Part shown: positions 7,067 through 15,041 of the stretch, piece after piece
Position numbering within the stretch: position 1 is the stretch's first letter
How the letters are laid out: each line of letters starts with the position of its first letter
Assembly (NCBI GenBank): GCA_031264075.1
Contig: JAISEO010000067.1
Coordinates: 1-36,699 of the forward strand
Source of the DNA: Coriobacteriales bacterium
GTDB taxonomy: Bacteria; Actinomycetota; Coriobacteriia; Coriobacteriales; UBA8131
Direction of reading: 5' to 3'
DNA length: 36,699 nt
Translations under genes and position numbers: made by a program
Notes under the pieces: generated by a model
Told to the model about the DNA's origin: nothing
The model's database searches: none
What the model saw: the letters and a program-made list of their open reading frames with translations, nothing else

Positions 7067-8895
7067 TGGATGAGGAAACCAAGACAGATGCGCAGAATGA
7101 AGGCCAATCCCCTGACGCGGAACAGACGGGCACGGGCGCAGCTGCCGCCCAACAGGCTGCTACCACAGAAGCGGTACCCATCAGTGCCGACATCTCCGCG
7201 ACGGGCCCGTCCACAAAGACCATCAGCGGGCAGTCGATTATCGATCCGGTCAATCGCATCGAGGGCCACCTTCGCATAGACATGGAGGTGGTAAACGGCG
7301 TTGTTGCCGACGCCTGGGTCACCGGCGGACTCTTCCGTGGCATGGAGCTCGTGTTGCAGGGCAGGGAGCCGGCGGATGCCGCGTATATCTCGCAGCGCAT
7401 CTGCGGCGTGTGTCCGGTAAGCCATGCACATGCCGCCTGCTTTGCCGGCGAGGCCGCCTATGGCATCGAAATACCCAACACCGCGCGCATTATCCGCAAC
7501 ATCCTGGAGGCCGCGCAGTTCCTGCACTCCCATATCCTCTGGTTCTACAACCTGGCGGCCCTGGATTATGTCAATCCGCTCAATGCGCTTGAGGCAGACC
7601 CCGAGGCCACGCTCAAGCTGGCCTATGATGCCGGCACCGGCATTTCCGACTTTGGGGCGGTACAGAAGCGCCTTGAGGCCTTTGCCGCAAACGGACAGCT
7701 CTCCATCTTCAGTGGCAACTGGTTTGACACCAAGGACGAGGCGTATAATCTGCCGCCCGAGCTTGACCTCATCTGCACCGCGCATTATCTGGAGGCCCTG
7801 GAGATGCAGAGTGTGGCTTCTGAGATAAGCGGTCTCGTCGGTGGCAAGATGCCCCATGTTATGAGTTCCATCCCCGGCGGTACGACCTGGGTGCCCACCG
7901 AGGAAAAGCTCGACGACATCCTCTTCCGCGCCATTCGTATCCGCGACTGGGTTGCCAGCACCATGATCCCCGATACCTACGCTATCGCCCCCTATTATCT
8001 GGACGTTGCAGACTACGGCCAGGGCGTGGGTCGCTACATCGCCTGGGGAGTCTTTGACCAGGAGAGCCGGGATCCGGTTGAGCGCTATCTGCCGGCCGGT
8101 GTCTGGGGCTTTGACAGCAGCTCCGTTGAGGCGCCGGACGAGGCGGCCATTACCGAGGAGACCTCGCGCGCCTTCTACAAGGACGCAGGCGAGCCGGTCA
8201 ATCCGCGTCAGGGCATTACCGAGCCCGAGTATCCGCCTGAGGGCGCGAGCCGCGATGGCCGCTATACCTGGGACAAGGCCCCTCGCTACAACGGCAAGCC
8301 CTACGAGGCCGGCGGTCTCGCCCGTCTGTTTGTCGCCTACAACCGGGGCAACAGCTTCATCAAGACCGAGCTTGACAATCTGCTCCGCTACCTCTCCAGC
8401 GAGGCGGGCGCTCCTCTGGGGGTGGACGTGTTGGCCTCAACGCTGGGCCGCACGGCGGCGCGCAATGTGGAGACGCTCTATATCGCCAATCTGCTGGTTG
8501 ACTGGACGCACGAGCTCATCGGTGTTCTGGGCAATCCGGACAGCGATAAGTCAACCTTTACCCAGCCTGAGCGTTACGACGGAGAAGGTGCTGGCATGTG
8601 GGAGGCTCCGCGCGGTGCACTCTATCACTACGAAAAGATCAGCGGCGATGCCATAGACAAGTATCAGATTATCATCCCCAGCACCTGGAATATCTCACCG
8701 CGAGATGCCAGTGGTGTCCGGGGTCCCATGGAGGAGGCGCTCATTGGCGTACCGGTTGCCGATCTGGACAAGCCCATCCACGCGCTGAGAACGGTACACA
8801 GCTTTGATCCCTGCGTGGCCTGTGCGGTACATATTACCGAACCGGCCACCGGCAAGTCCTTTTCCACGGTCACGAGCCCCTGGGGGGTGAAGTAA
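7066..8895 (+). CDS. hyaB: [NiFe] hydrogenase large (catalytic) subunit
   Basis: The 609-residue subunit carries the NiFe(CN)2CO centre and oxidises H2 outside the membrane with HyaA. The N-terminal L1 motif RICGVCPVSH holds Cys113 and Cys116. The C-terminal L2 motif DPCVACAVH holds Cys583, Cys586 and His589. The 20 residues after His589 are the expected propeptide removed by a maturation protease, which is not encoded in this window. A Gln/Ala/Thr-rich extension of about 55 residues precedes the conserved IIDPVNRIEGHLR. The start codon shares one base with the hyaA stop (TAATG) and has a strong AGGAGGTGG upstream. Together with HyaA and HyaC this looks like a respiratory uptake hydrogenase of group 1; finer grouping needs a tree. 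Confidence 0.97.
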   Translation: MDEETKTDAQNEGQSPDAEQTGTGAAAAQQAATTEAVPISADISATGPSTKTISGQSIIDPVNRIEGHLRIDMEVVNGVVADAWVTGGLFRGMELVLQGREPADAAYISQRICGVCPVSHAHAACFAGEAAYGIEIPNTARIIRNILEAAQFLHSHILWFYNLAALDYVNPLNALEADPEATLKLAYDAGTGISDFGAVQKRLEAFAANGQLSIFSGNWFDTKDEAYNLPPELDLICTAHYLEALEMQSVASEISGLVGGKMPHVMSSIPGGTTWVPTEEKLDDILFRAIRIRDWVASTMIPDTYAIAPYYLDVADYGQGVGRYIAWGVFDQESRDPVERYLPAGVWGFDSSSVEAPDEAAITEETSRAFYKDAGEPVNPRQGITEPEYPPEGASRDGRYTWDKAPRYNGKPYEAGGLARLFVAYNRGNSFIKTELDNLLRYLSSEAGAPLGVDVLASTLGRTAARNVETLYIANLLVDWTHELIGVLGNPDSDKSTFTQPERYDGEGAGMWEAPRGALYHYEKISGDAIDKYQIIIPSTWNISPRDASGVRGPMEEALIGVPVADLDKPIHALRTVHSFDPCVACAVHITEPATGKSFSTVTSPWGVK

Positions 8896-8896
8896 G

Positions 8897-9601
8897 ATGG
8901 CACATCTCGCACATTATCGTGAGGCACATCCTCTACCCTTTGTCCTCACCCACTGGATCAACCTTATTGCCATGGTGTGTCTCGTACTCACCGGTTTCTA
9001 CATTCATTTTCCGCTGTTTCCCAACTGGATGGGTGTGGCCCGTGGCGTACACGTATTCTTTGGCTTCGTGCTGCTCCTCAACATGCTGGTACGCGTGGTT
9101 CTGGCCTTCTTTGTCAAATCCGCGCCCTATGGCGGCAGTCGCGAGGTAGCGCCCGACTACAAGAGTTTCTTTCCGCAAAAGGACAACCGCCATCAATTTG
9201 GCGCGTGGATAAAGTACTACCTCTTTGCGAAGAAGGATCACCCACTCAGCGCCAAGTACGGTGTGTTGCAGAAGCTGAGCTACCTCGCCATTCCCTTCCT
9301 CATCCTCATCATGTTCATCACCGGTCTCAGCCTGTGGGGTCCCACGCAGGAGTACGGCCTCTTTGCCGGACTCACCGAGCTCGTAGGCGGGCCCATGGTC
9401 ATGCGCATCATTCACTACTACCTGATGTGGGTGTTTATCCTCTTCACCTTCATTCACGCCTACCTGGCATCCATCGAAGGTCTCGCGCCTCTCAAGATAA
9501 TGTTCCTCCGCAAAGAGAGCGGCGGGCTTCTCTATGATGGCACGGTACACAACATCGTAGGCGAGGATGACGGCGGCGAAGAAGGCGGTCACGGACACTA
9601 G
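8897..9601 (+). CDS. hyaC: Hydrogenase b-type cytochrome subunit
   Basis: The 234-residue membrane protein would anchor the hydrogenase and pass electrons to the quinone pool. Four hydrophobic helices are visible, at about 15-37, 50-73, 127-147 and 168-192. Candidate haem ligands are His19, His52, His173 and His187, matching the bis-His pattern of HyaC/HupZ proteins. The C-terminus ends in an acidic, Gly/His-rich tail (EDDGGEEGGHGH). The ATG follows the hyaB stop by one base. The stop codon TAG at 9599-9601 is part of the CTAG that borders the inserted hairpin element. Confidence 0.95.
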   Translation: MAHLAHYREAHPLPFVLTHWINLIAMVCLVLTGFYIHFPLFPNWMGVARGVHVFFGFVLLLNMLVRVVLAFFVKSAPYGGSREVAPDYKSFFPQKDNRHQFGAWIKYYLFAKKDHPLSAKYGVLQKLSYLAIPFLILIMFITGLSLWGPTQEYGLFAGLTELVGGPMVMRIIHYYLMWVFILFTFIHAYLASIEGLAPLKIMFLRKESGGLLYDGTVHNIVGEDDGGEEGGHGH

Positions 9602-9766
9602 GGAGGCACCGATTTATTCATTGCACGCCATCTGACGGCCAATTTGCCCCTGCTCTGCGTTGGAGATAAGAGGCATTACGTCCAGTAGTGCCTCTTATCT
9701 CCGTCTTGACCAGTGGCAAATTGACTCGCCATCTGGCATACAAGCAATTAATCGGCACCTCCCTAG
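9598..9766 (-). mobile_element. Long-hairpin repeat element (MITE-like), copy 2, complete
   Basis: This 169-nt imperfect inverted repeat is folded about 9682. The outer ends 9598-9606 and 9758-9766 pair perfectly. The next stretch, to about 9637/9727, pairs with scattered mismatches. 9641-9648 pairs with 9715-9722, and 9662-9679 pairs with 9685-9702 (17 Watson-Crick pairs and one G-T) around a 5-nt loop. It is bounded by CTAG on both sides (9598-9601, 9763-9766), consistent with a 4-bp target duplication. Inside, the ends read GGAGGCACCGATT and, from the other side, GGAGGTGCCGATT, which resembles IS5-type termini as I recall them. It carries no transposase and is inverted relative to the copy at 1-127. 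Most A-C mismatches in the outer stem become G-U pairs in a minus-strand RNA. Confidence 0.85.
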
Positions 9767-9836
9767 AAGCGCGCTCACTACGCTTTGTGCGCTGCGGCGT
9801 GCCCCTGCATGCCGTGCAGGACGGTCTGTCAAAACA

Positions 9837-9862
9837 CAGGAGGTCGGCTTTTCGGCCTCCTG
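9837..9862 (+). terminator. Hairpin, probable terminator of the hydrogenase operon
   Basis: A 10-bp stem (9837-9846 with 9853-9862, one G-T pair) closes a 6-nt loop rich in T. It is preceded by CAAAACA and followed only by TTGCAT, so the U-tract is poor on the + strand. The A-run on the left would give a better U-tract on the minus strand. It probably marks the original end of the hydrogenase transcript before the element inserted. Confidence 0.45.
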
Positions 9863-9995
9863 TTGCATGTCCGGATAAGCACACGGAAGCCGGGCCCCTG
9901 GGGAGGGTGAGCAAAGGGCTGGCGTCTGCTGGCAATGCTAGGTGGAGTGTTGCCTGCGCTTCCTGGGCACACTACCCACTGCCCTGCCCGATAAT

Positions 9996-10004
9996 TGCTA
10001 TAAT
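9996..10004 (+). promoter_or_regulatory. Extended -10 promoter element for efp
   Basis: TGCTATAAT is a perfect extended -10. No good -35 lies 17 bp upstream, which is usual for extended -10 promoters. The start would be near 10011, giving a leader of about 40 nt with AGGGAG at 10041-10046. Confidence 0.65.
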
Positions 10005-10052
10005 AGCTGGTTCGACCGGAAAGCATCCTCAGATGACGCAAGGGAGCAGAGC

Positions 10053-10613
10053 GTGACAATCTCAACGGCAGACTTCAGAAATGGCATGGCACTCATAATC
10101 AAAGACAAGCCCAGTGTGATTATCGAGTTTCAACATGTCAAGCCTGGCAAGGGCGGCGCTTTTGTACGCACCAAGATACGAGACATCCGTAGCGGCAGGG
10201 TCAACGACCTCACCTTTCGCAGTGGCGAGAAGTTTGAGGAGATACGCATGGAGTCCAAGGAGATGCAGTACCTCTACAACGATGGGGAGGAGTATCATTT
10301 CATGGACAACGGCGACTACAGCCAGATTGCGCTTCAGGCGGAGGTCGTGGGCGATGCCGCCAGATGGCTCAAGGAAAACGATGCCGTTACCCTGCACTAC
10401 GCAGGCGATGAACTCGTAGACGTAGAACCGCCCATGTTCGTGGAGTTGGAGGTAGCAGAAACGGAGCCTGGCTTTAAGGGCGACACCGTTCAAGGCGGTA
10501 CCAAACAGGCGAGGATGGAGACCGGCGCGGTGGTGCAGGTTCCGATGTTTGTCAACAACGGAGATGTGCTGAAGATAGACACGCGCGACGCTCGGTATAT
10601 CACGCGCGTGTAA
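10053..10613 (+). CDS. efp: Translation elongation factor P
   Basis: The 186-residue protein relieves ribosome stalling at polyproline stretches. It has the KOW-like N-terminal domain with loop KPGKGGAF, Lys33 at the tip, followed by two OB-fold domains. The C-terminus has GDVLKIDTRDARYITRV, close to the usual EF-P ending. GTG 10053 with AGGGAG six bases upstream gives exactly the family length; the longer frame back to 9942 runs across the promoter and is rejected. The Lys33 loop resembles the Bacillus type. No modification enzyme (epmA, earP) is in the window, so its modification state is unknown. Confidence 0.97.
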   Translation: MTISTADFRNGMALIIKDKPSVIIEFQHVKPGKGGAFVRTKIRDIRSGRVNDLTFRSGEKFEEIRMESKEMQYLYNDGEEYHFMDNGDYSQIALQAEVVGDAARWLKENDAVTLHYAGDELVDVEPPMFVELEVAETEPGFKGDTVQGGTKQARMETGAVVQVPMFVNNGDVLKIDTRDARYITRV

Positions 10614-10659
10614 ACCACAGAAAAACCACCGGAGACCACAGCTCAACCGCCCTAGTACC

Positions 10660-10676
10660 CGGCTGTCAACCAGCCG
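10660..10676 (+). terminator. Small hairpin after efp, possible terminator
   Basis: CGGCTG (10660-10665) and CAGCCG (10671-10676) form a perfect 6-bp stem with a 5-nt loop, 47 bases after the efp stop. There is no following T-run, so termination by this hairpin alone is uncertain. Confidence 0.3.
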
Positions 10677-10757
10677 TCAGCAAGCGCATCACAACGCTTT
10701 TCACGGAGTACCTGCGGTAACCGCGCTGCTACACTTTGTTCCGTTTCTTGACCCAGT

Positions 10758-10766
10758 TGTTACAAT
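10758..10766 (+). promoter_or_regulatory. Extended -10 promoter element for the long operon
   Basis: TGTTACAAT lies 30 bp before the pycB ATG. The upstream TTGTTC (10736-10741) is 19 bp from the hexamer start, longer than ideal. This is the only convincing promoter I see for the ten-gene run to 21904. Confidence 0.55.
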
Positions 10767-10796
10767 GTTTTACCTGCAAACCTCCAGGGAGGTGTT

Positions 10797-12713
10797 ATGA
10801 GAACTCTCTATATCATGGATACGACCATACGCGACGCCCACCAAAGTCTCTGGGCCACCCGTATGAATATCGGCGACATGCTTCCCATCCTCTCCAAGAT
10901 GGACGAGGTGGGCTACTGGGCCATTGAGGCCTGGGGCGGTGCCACCTTTGATACCTGCCTGCGTTTTTTGGATGAGAACCCGTGGGAACGCCTGCGCGCC
11001 ATCAAGAAGCACTGCCCCAACACCCCGCTCTCCATGTTGGTACGAGGCCAGAACCTCGTGGGCTACCACCATTACTCACGCGATATCGTGGACCATTTCA
11101 TCAAGGCCTCGCATCGCAACGGCATCGACGTATTCCGCATCTTTGATGCCCTTAACGACATCCGCAACGTGGAGGACTGTTCCCGTGCCGTTGTGGAGAC
11201 GGGCGCGCACCTTGAGGGTGCCATCTCCTACACCATGAGCCCCGTGCACACGCTGGACAGCTACATCGAATACTCCCTCAAGTTCAAGGAGCTGGGCGCC
11301 GATTCCATCTGCATCAAGGATATGGCGGGCATGCTCACGCCGTATCGCACCGAGCGGATGGTCAGGGCGCTCCGAGAAGAAGTGGGATTGCCCATTCACG
11401 TCCACTGTCATTACGTCGGGGGCATGGCACCGGCCAACTATATCAAGGCTGCCGAGGCGGGCGCGGCCATCGTCGATACCGCGAGTGCGCCTCTGGCCTT
11501 TGGCAACTCACAGCCAGCCGTTGAGATGATTGTTGCCGCCCTAAAGGAAAGCGGTTACGACACCGGCCTGGATCTGGATCTGCTCTTTGAAATCTCCGAG
11601 TACTGGGAGGGCGTCCGCAAGCGCGGCCACTATAAGCGCGGCATATCCTCGCTCATCCATATGCAGGTGTACAACCATCAGGTGCCCGGCGGCATGATGA
11701 GCAACCTCGTGAGCCAGCTGGAGATACAGAAGGCCACCGACCGCCTGCCCGACGTCATGGAGGAGATACCGCGCGTGCGTGCCGAGGTGGGCTATCCGCC
11801 GCTCGTAACGCCCATGAGCCAGATAGTGGGTACCCAGGCGGTATTCAACGTCCTTACCGGCAAGCGCTGGAGCGTCATCTCCACCGAGATGAAGGACTAT
11901 ATAGGCGGCTACTACGGCAAGGCTCCCGGGCCGCTCAACAGGGACGTGGTTGCCAGGGTGCTCGGCGATCTGGCCCCGCTCGCGAGCGACGTGCCTCCCG
12001 CAAGCCTGGTCACCACAACGTACGAAGAGGTGGCCGAGGAAGCCGGAGACCTGGCCCACAGCGAAGAGGACGTCCTCATGTGGGCGCTCTTCCCTAACGA
12101 GGCCCGTACCTATCTCTCCAAGCACCGCACATCCGAGAAGATACCGTGGATGCTGAGAGAAGAATCAAATGCCATCAAGGAGGTAGAGACTGTGGACATT
12201 GCACAGATAAGGGAGCTTATCCAGACCGTGCAGGAAACCGGCATCGGCGAGGTGACGGTGGAGGAGGCAGGCAGCAAGGTTACCGTGCGCGCGACGGGCA
12301 TGCCCGACGGGGCAGCGCCCCAGGTTCAGACGCAGGGTTCCGGCGGGGAGGCAGGCGGCCCGGGCACTGCGGCGGATGCCGTTGGCACCGCTGCCAGCGC
12401 ACCCGTGGGCAACCGACCCCTGCATTGGATAGCGATAAAGTCTCCCATGGTGGGCACCTACTACGCCGCGCCGTCGCCGGAGAGTCCTCCCTTTGTGGAG
12501 GTGGGCAGCGAGGTCCTCACCGGCCAGGTGCTCTGTATTGTCGAGGCCATGAAGCTCATGAATGAGATTTCCGCCGACCAGATGGGCACGATACGCGAGG
12601 TCTGCGTAGAAAATGCCATGCCCGTTGAGTGGGACACGGTGCTCTTTTACCTGGAACCCACCACCGACCAGCCCATGACCAATGCCACCGGCAACCTCAC
12701 GCCCGTAGACTGA
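10797..12713 (+). CDS. pycB: Pyruvate carboxylase subunit B fused to an AccB-type biotin carrier
   Basis: The 638-residue protein joins a carboxyltransferase (about 1-460) to a biotin carrier (about 466-625). The transferase part has MDTTIRDAHQS at 7-17, the carbamylated-lysine motif CIKDMAG with Lys174, and the metal ligands HVH at 201-203. The carrier opens with VDIAQIRELIQTVQETGI, as in acetyl-CoA carboxylase AccB rather than the shorter OadA domain. It then has a Gly/Ala linker and a biotinyl domain with EAMKLMN (biotinyl Lys586). With the adjacent biotin carboxylase it should carboxylate pyruvate to oxaloacetate. No sodium-pump subunits are nearby, which argues against oxaloacetate decarboxylase. 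Shine-Dalgarno GGGAGG (10787-10792) may pair with ACCTC just upstream. Confidence 0.9.
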   Translation: MRTLYIMDTTIRDAHQSLWATRMNIGDMLPILSKMDEVGYWAIEAWGGATFDTCLRFLDENPWERLRAIKKHCPNTPLSMLVRGQNLVGYHHYSRDIVDHFIKASHRNGIDVFRIFDALNDIRNVEDCSRAVVETGAHLEGAISYTMSPVHTLDSYIEYSLKFKELGADSICIKDMAGMLTPYRTERMVRALREEVGLPIHVHCHYVGGMAPANYIKAAEAGAAIVDTASAPLAFGNSQPAVEMIVAALKESGYDTGLDLDLLFEISEYWEGVRKRGHYKRGISSLIHMQVYNHQVPGGMMSNLVSQLEIQKATDRLPDVMEEIPRVRAEVGYPPLVTPMSQIVGTQAVFNVLTGKRWSVISTEMKDYIGGYYGKAPGPLNRDVVARVLGDLAPLASDVPPASLVTTTYEEVAEEAGDLAHSEEDVLMWALFPNEARTYLSKHRTSEKIPWMLREESNAIKEVETVDIAQIRELIQTVQETGIGEVTVEEAGSKVTVRATGMPDGAAPQVQTQGSGGEAGGPGTAADAVGTAASAPVGNRPLHWIAIKSPMVGTYYAAPSPESPPFVEVGSEVLTGQVLCIVEAMKLMNEISADQMGTIREVCVENAMPVEWDTVLFYLEPTTDQPMTNATGNLTPVD

Positions 12714-12734
12714 GGCGACACGAAGGAGGCCCGC

Positions 12735-14075
12735 TTGTTCCAGAAAGTCCTGATAGCCAATCGCGGAGAGATAGCCCTTCGTATCGTGCGTGCCCTGAGA
12801 GAGATGGGCGTGCAGAGCCTCGTGGTGTACTCTGAGGTAGATGCCGCCACCCTGGCGGTGAGAGAGGCCGATGAGGCGGTTAAGATAGGCCCGGCACCCT
12901 CGGCGCAGTCCTACCTGAGCGTTGCCGCAGTAGTTGGGGCGGCTGTTTCGCGGGGAGCTGACGCCATCCATCCCGGTTATGGCTTTTTGGCGGAGAACGC
13001 GGAGTTTGCCCGTACCGTCATCGACAACGGACTTGCCTGGATAGGCCCGGCACCTGAGGTCATCGAGTTGATGGGCGATAAGAGCCAGGCCCGCCAGACC
13101 ATGCAGGGCTGCGGTGTTCCAACCATCCCCGGCTCCACGGGTACCATAGGCAACCTGGATGAGGCGGTGAGCTTTGCCAACCTCGTGGGCTACCCGGTAC
13201 TCATCAAGGCCAGCGCCGGAGGCGGCGGACGCGGCATGCGCGAGGTACAGTCACCCGCCGAGCTTGAGGCGGCCTTCAACTCCGCCCGCTCGGAGGCCCT
13301 GGCCTCCTTTGGCAACGGCGATGTCTACCTCGAAAAGCTTGTGGCGCGCCCCCGTCATATAGAGATACAGGTGCTCGCCGACAGCCACGGCAACGCCGTC
13401 CATCTCTGCGAGCGTGACTGTTCCATCCAGCGCCGTCATCAAAAGCTGCTCGAAGAAGCCCCTTCTCCCGCACTCACGTCCGAGCTGCGTGAGCAGATGG
13501 GCGAGGCCGCGCTCGCGGCAGTACGGGCAACGGGATACGTCAACGCCGGCACGGTGGAGTTTCTCCTGGACGAAGACGGCGGCTTCTACTTCATGGAGAT
13601 GAATACGCGCATTCAGGTGGAGCATCCCGTAACCGAGCAGATAACCCTTACCGATATAGTCAGGGAGCAGATTGCCATCGCTGCCGGTGAGCCCATCAGC
13701 TTCCTTGATCGCGCGCCCTTCTCACCCTTTGGGCATGCTATCGAGTTTCGCATCAATGCCGAGGATTTTGAGAAGGGCTTCATGCCTTCGCCCGGCACGA
13801 TAACCGCCCTGGAATGGCCCGGCGGCCCGGGGGTGCGCGTAGACTCCCACCTGTATGTGGGCTATACGGTGCCCCCTCAGTACGACTCCCTCGTCGCTAA
13901 ACTGATAGTATGGGGAGCGACACGTTTGGAGGCTCTCTCCCGTGCCCGCCGTGCTTTGGCCGAGGTGCGCATCGAGGGCATCAAAACCACCGTGGGCCTT
14001 CACCAGAGGCTGCTTGCCCTTGAGGATTTTGCCAGGGGAGAGGCCCGCACGGACTTTCTGGAGAAGTACCTATGA
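12735..14075 (+). CDS. accC: Biotin carboxylase (AccC/PycA type)
   Basis: The 446-residue ATP-grasp enzyme carboxylates the biotin carried by the upstream fusion protein. The N-terminal motif KVLIANRGEIALRI is at 4-17. The ATP-grasp glycine loop KASAGGGGRGM has Lys158. The catalytic signature FMEMNTRIQVEHPVTE lies at about 288-303. Length matches AccC (about 449) and not full pyruvate carboxylase, so the enzyme is split. The start is TTG 12735, five bases after AAGGAGG (12723-12729); no ATG precedes the conserved first residues. Its stop overlaps the next gene (ATGA at 14072-14075). It could also serve an acetyl-CoA carboxylase, but no accA or accD is here. Confidence 0.95.
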   Translation: MFQKVLIANRGEIALRIVRALREMGVQSLVVYSEVDAATLAVREADEAVKIGPAPSAQSYLSVAAVVGAAVSRGADAIHPGYGFLAENAEFARTVIDNGLAWIGPAPEVIELMGDKSQARQTMQGCGVPTIPGSTGTIGNLDEAVSFANLVGYPVLIKASAGGGGRGMREVQSPAELEAAFNSARSEALASFGNGDVYLEKLVARPRHIEIQVLADSHGNAVHLCERDCSIQRRHQKLLEEAPSPALTSELREQMGEAALAAVRATGYVNAGTVEFLLDEDGGFYFMEMNTRIQVEHPVTEQITLTDIVREQIAIAAGEPISFLDRAPFSPFGHAIEFRINAEDFEKGFMPSPGTITALEWPGGPGVRVDSHLYVGYTVPPQYDSLVAKLIVWGATRLEALSRARRALAEVRIEGIKTTVGLHQRLLALEDFARGEARTDFLEKYL

Positions 14076-14425
14076 AATCGACAGACGAACAAGAAGTGAT
14101 CATTGCGCCGGGTGTTGCGGAAAGCATCGTCGCCCTGGCCATAGCGCAGGTGGACGGCGTGGCCCAGATAGGCTCAAAAGCCGCTCCGGCAGGCTCCGGC
14201 CTCCTCGGCATCCTCACCAAACGGCCCAGCGGAGGCGGCGTGTTGATCCTGGAGGACGACGGTAGGATTATCGTGGATGTGCACCTCAAGCTGTACTACG
14301 GTTATAAGCTGCAGGAGGTTGCTGCCACGGTACGAGCGGCGATATCCGATGCCCTGCTCACGCAGGCCTGCATCGATATTGACCGCGTTGACATCACGGT
14401 GGACGGCATCATCTTCAAGATCTGA
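14072..14425 (+). CDS. Asp23/Gls24 family envelope stress protein
   Basis: The 117-residue protein matches the Asp23/Gls24 (DUF322) family. It has APGVAESIVALAIAQVDGV near the start, the central IIVDVHLKLYYGYKLQEVA, and an ending like DRVDITVDGIIF. Members sit at the membrane or cell surface in Gram-positives and are linked to envelope stress, and they commonly lie beside nusB, as here. The start overlaps the accC stop by four bases. Confidence 0.93.
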   Translation: MKSTDEQEVIIAPGVAESIVALAIAQVDGVAQIGSKAAPAGSGLLGILTKRPSGGGVLILEDDGRIIVDVHLKLYYGYKLQEVAATVRAAISDALLTQACIDIDRVDITVDGIIFKI

Positions 14426-14437
14426 TCCAAAACTCCC

Positions 14438-15031
14438 ATGCATACGACCAAAGAGGCAACGAGAAACAAGGGCGTTCATCATGAGCGTAGCGTTGCCCGC
14501 CGCAAGGCAGTACAATTGCTGTACCAGGCCCAGATACGCGGGCAATCACTCTCGGAGCTTCTGGAAAGCAGCTCTTTCATCGAAGAAATCGGCATTCCGC
14601 CCCGCTACTCGTGTGAGCTTATCCGCGGATTGGATGCGCACCTGCAAGAAGTCGACAGCCTTCTGGAGGGCTCCTCTAATAACTGGGCCCTGGACAGGAT
14701 GCCGCTCGTAGACCGCTGCATCCTGCGCCTCGCGGTATATGAGCTGCGGTTTGAGAACACGGTACCGGTAAGCGTATCCATCAACGAGGCCATAGAACTG
14801 GCGCGGGAGTTTGGCGGAAAAGACGGATCCAGCAGCTTTGTCAATGGCGTGCTGGGCAATATCGCAAGGGGCGGCTGTGCTCAGCACAGCGGCGCACCGG
14901 ACGACGGCACACCGAGCGACAGTAGGCTCGGCGGCACCGCATGCAGTGGCAGTGGAGCTGGCAGCAGCATGCAGAGCAGCGCCGCGCGCACACAGGTGGC
15001 TGAGGCCCAGCAGCAAGGTCAGAACCAATAA
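14438..15031 (+). CDS. nusB: Transcription antitermination factor NusB with low-complexity tail
   Basis: The 197-residue protein has the all-helical NusB core (about 15-145): ARRKAVQLLYQAQIRG near the start, LVDRCILRLAVYEL in the middle and SINEAIELAREFGGKDGSSSFVNGVLGNIA at the end (motif quoted in parts: INEAIELAREFGG, then FVNGVLGNIA). It would act with NusE in rRNA antitermination. E. coli NusB has 139 residues; here about 50 extra Ser/Gly/Ala/Gln-rich residues follow the core. The only in-frame ATG before the core is 14438, 13 nt after the previous stop, and it has no clear Shine-Dalgarno, so coupling to the upstream gene is likely. Confidence 0.93.
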   Translation: MHTTKEATRNKGVHHERSVARRKAVQLLYQAQIRGQSLSELLESSSFIEEIGIPPRYSCELIRGLDAHLQEVDSLLEGSSNNWALDRMPLVDRCILRLAVYELRFENTVPVSVSINEAIELAREFGGKDGSSSFVNGVLGNIARGGCAQHSGAPDDGTPSDSRLGGTACSGSGAGSSMQSSAARTQVAEAQQQGQNQ

Positions 15032-15041
15032 GGAGGCATAC

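Larger units (their letters stand above)
9602..10052. other. Intergenic region between the hydrogenase operon and efp
   Basis: This 451-bp region holds the mobile hairpin element (to 9766), a terminator-like hairpin at 9837-9862 and the efp extended -10 at 9996-10004. Between 9767 and 9836 lies GC-rich sequence with short hairpins, for example CCTGCA/TGCAGG near 9803-9820. I see no gene there. Confidence 0.6.

Noticed and set aside
9626-9735. CGCCATCTG direct repeats (9626-9634, 9727-9735) as a 9-bp target duplication of a 92-bp element
   Set aside because: The inverted repeat continues outside them to CTAG at 9598 and 9766. The 9-mers arise because this part of the stem is itself nearly palindromic.
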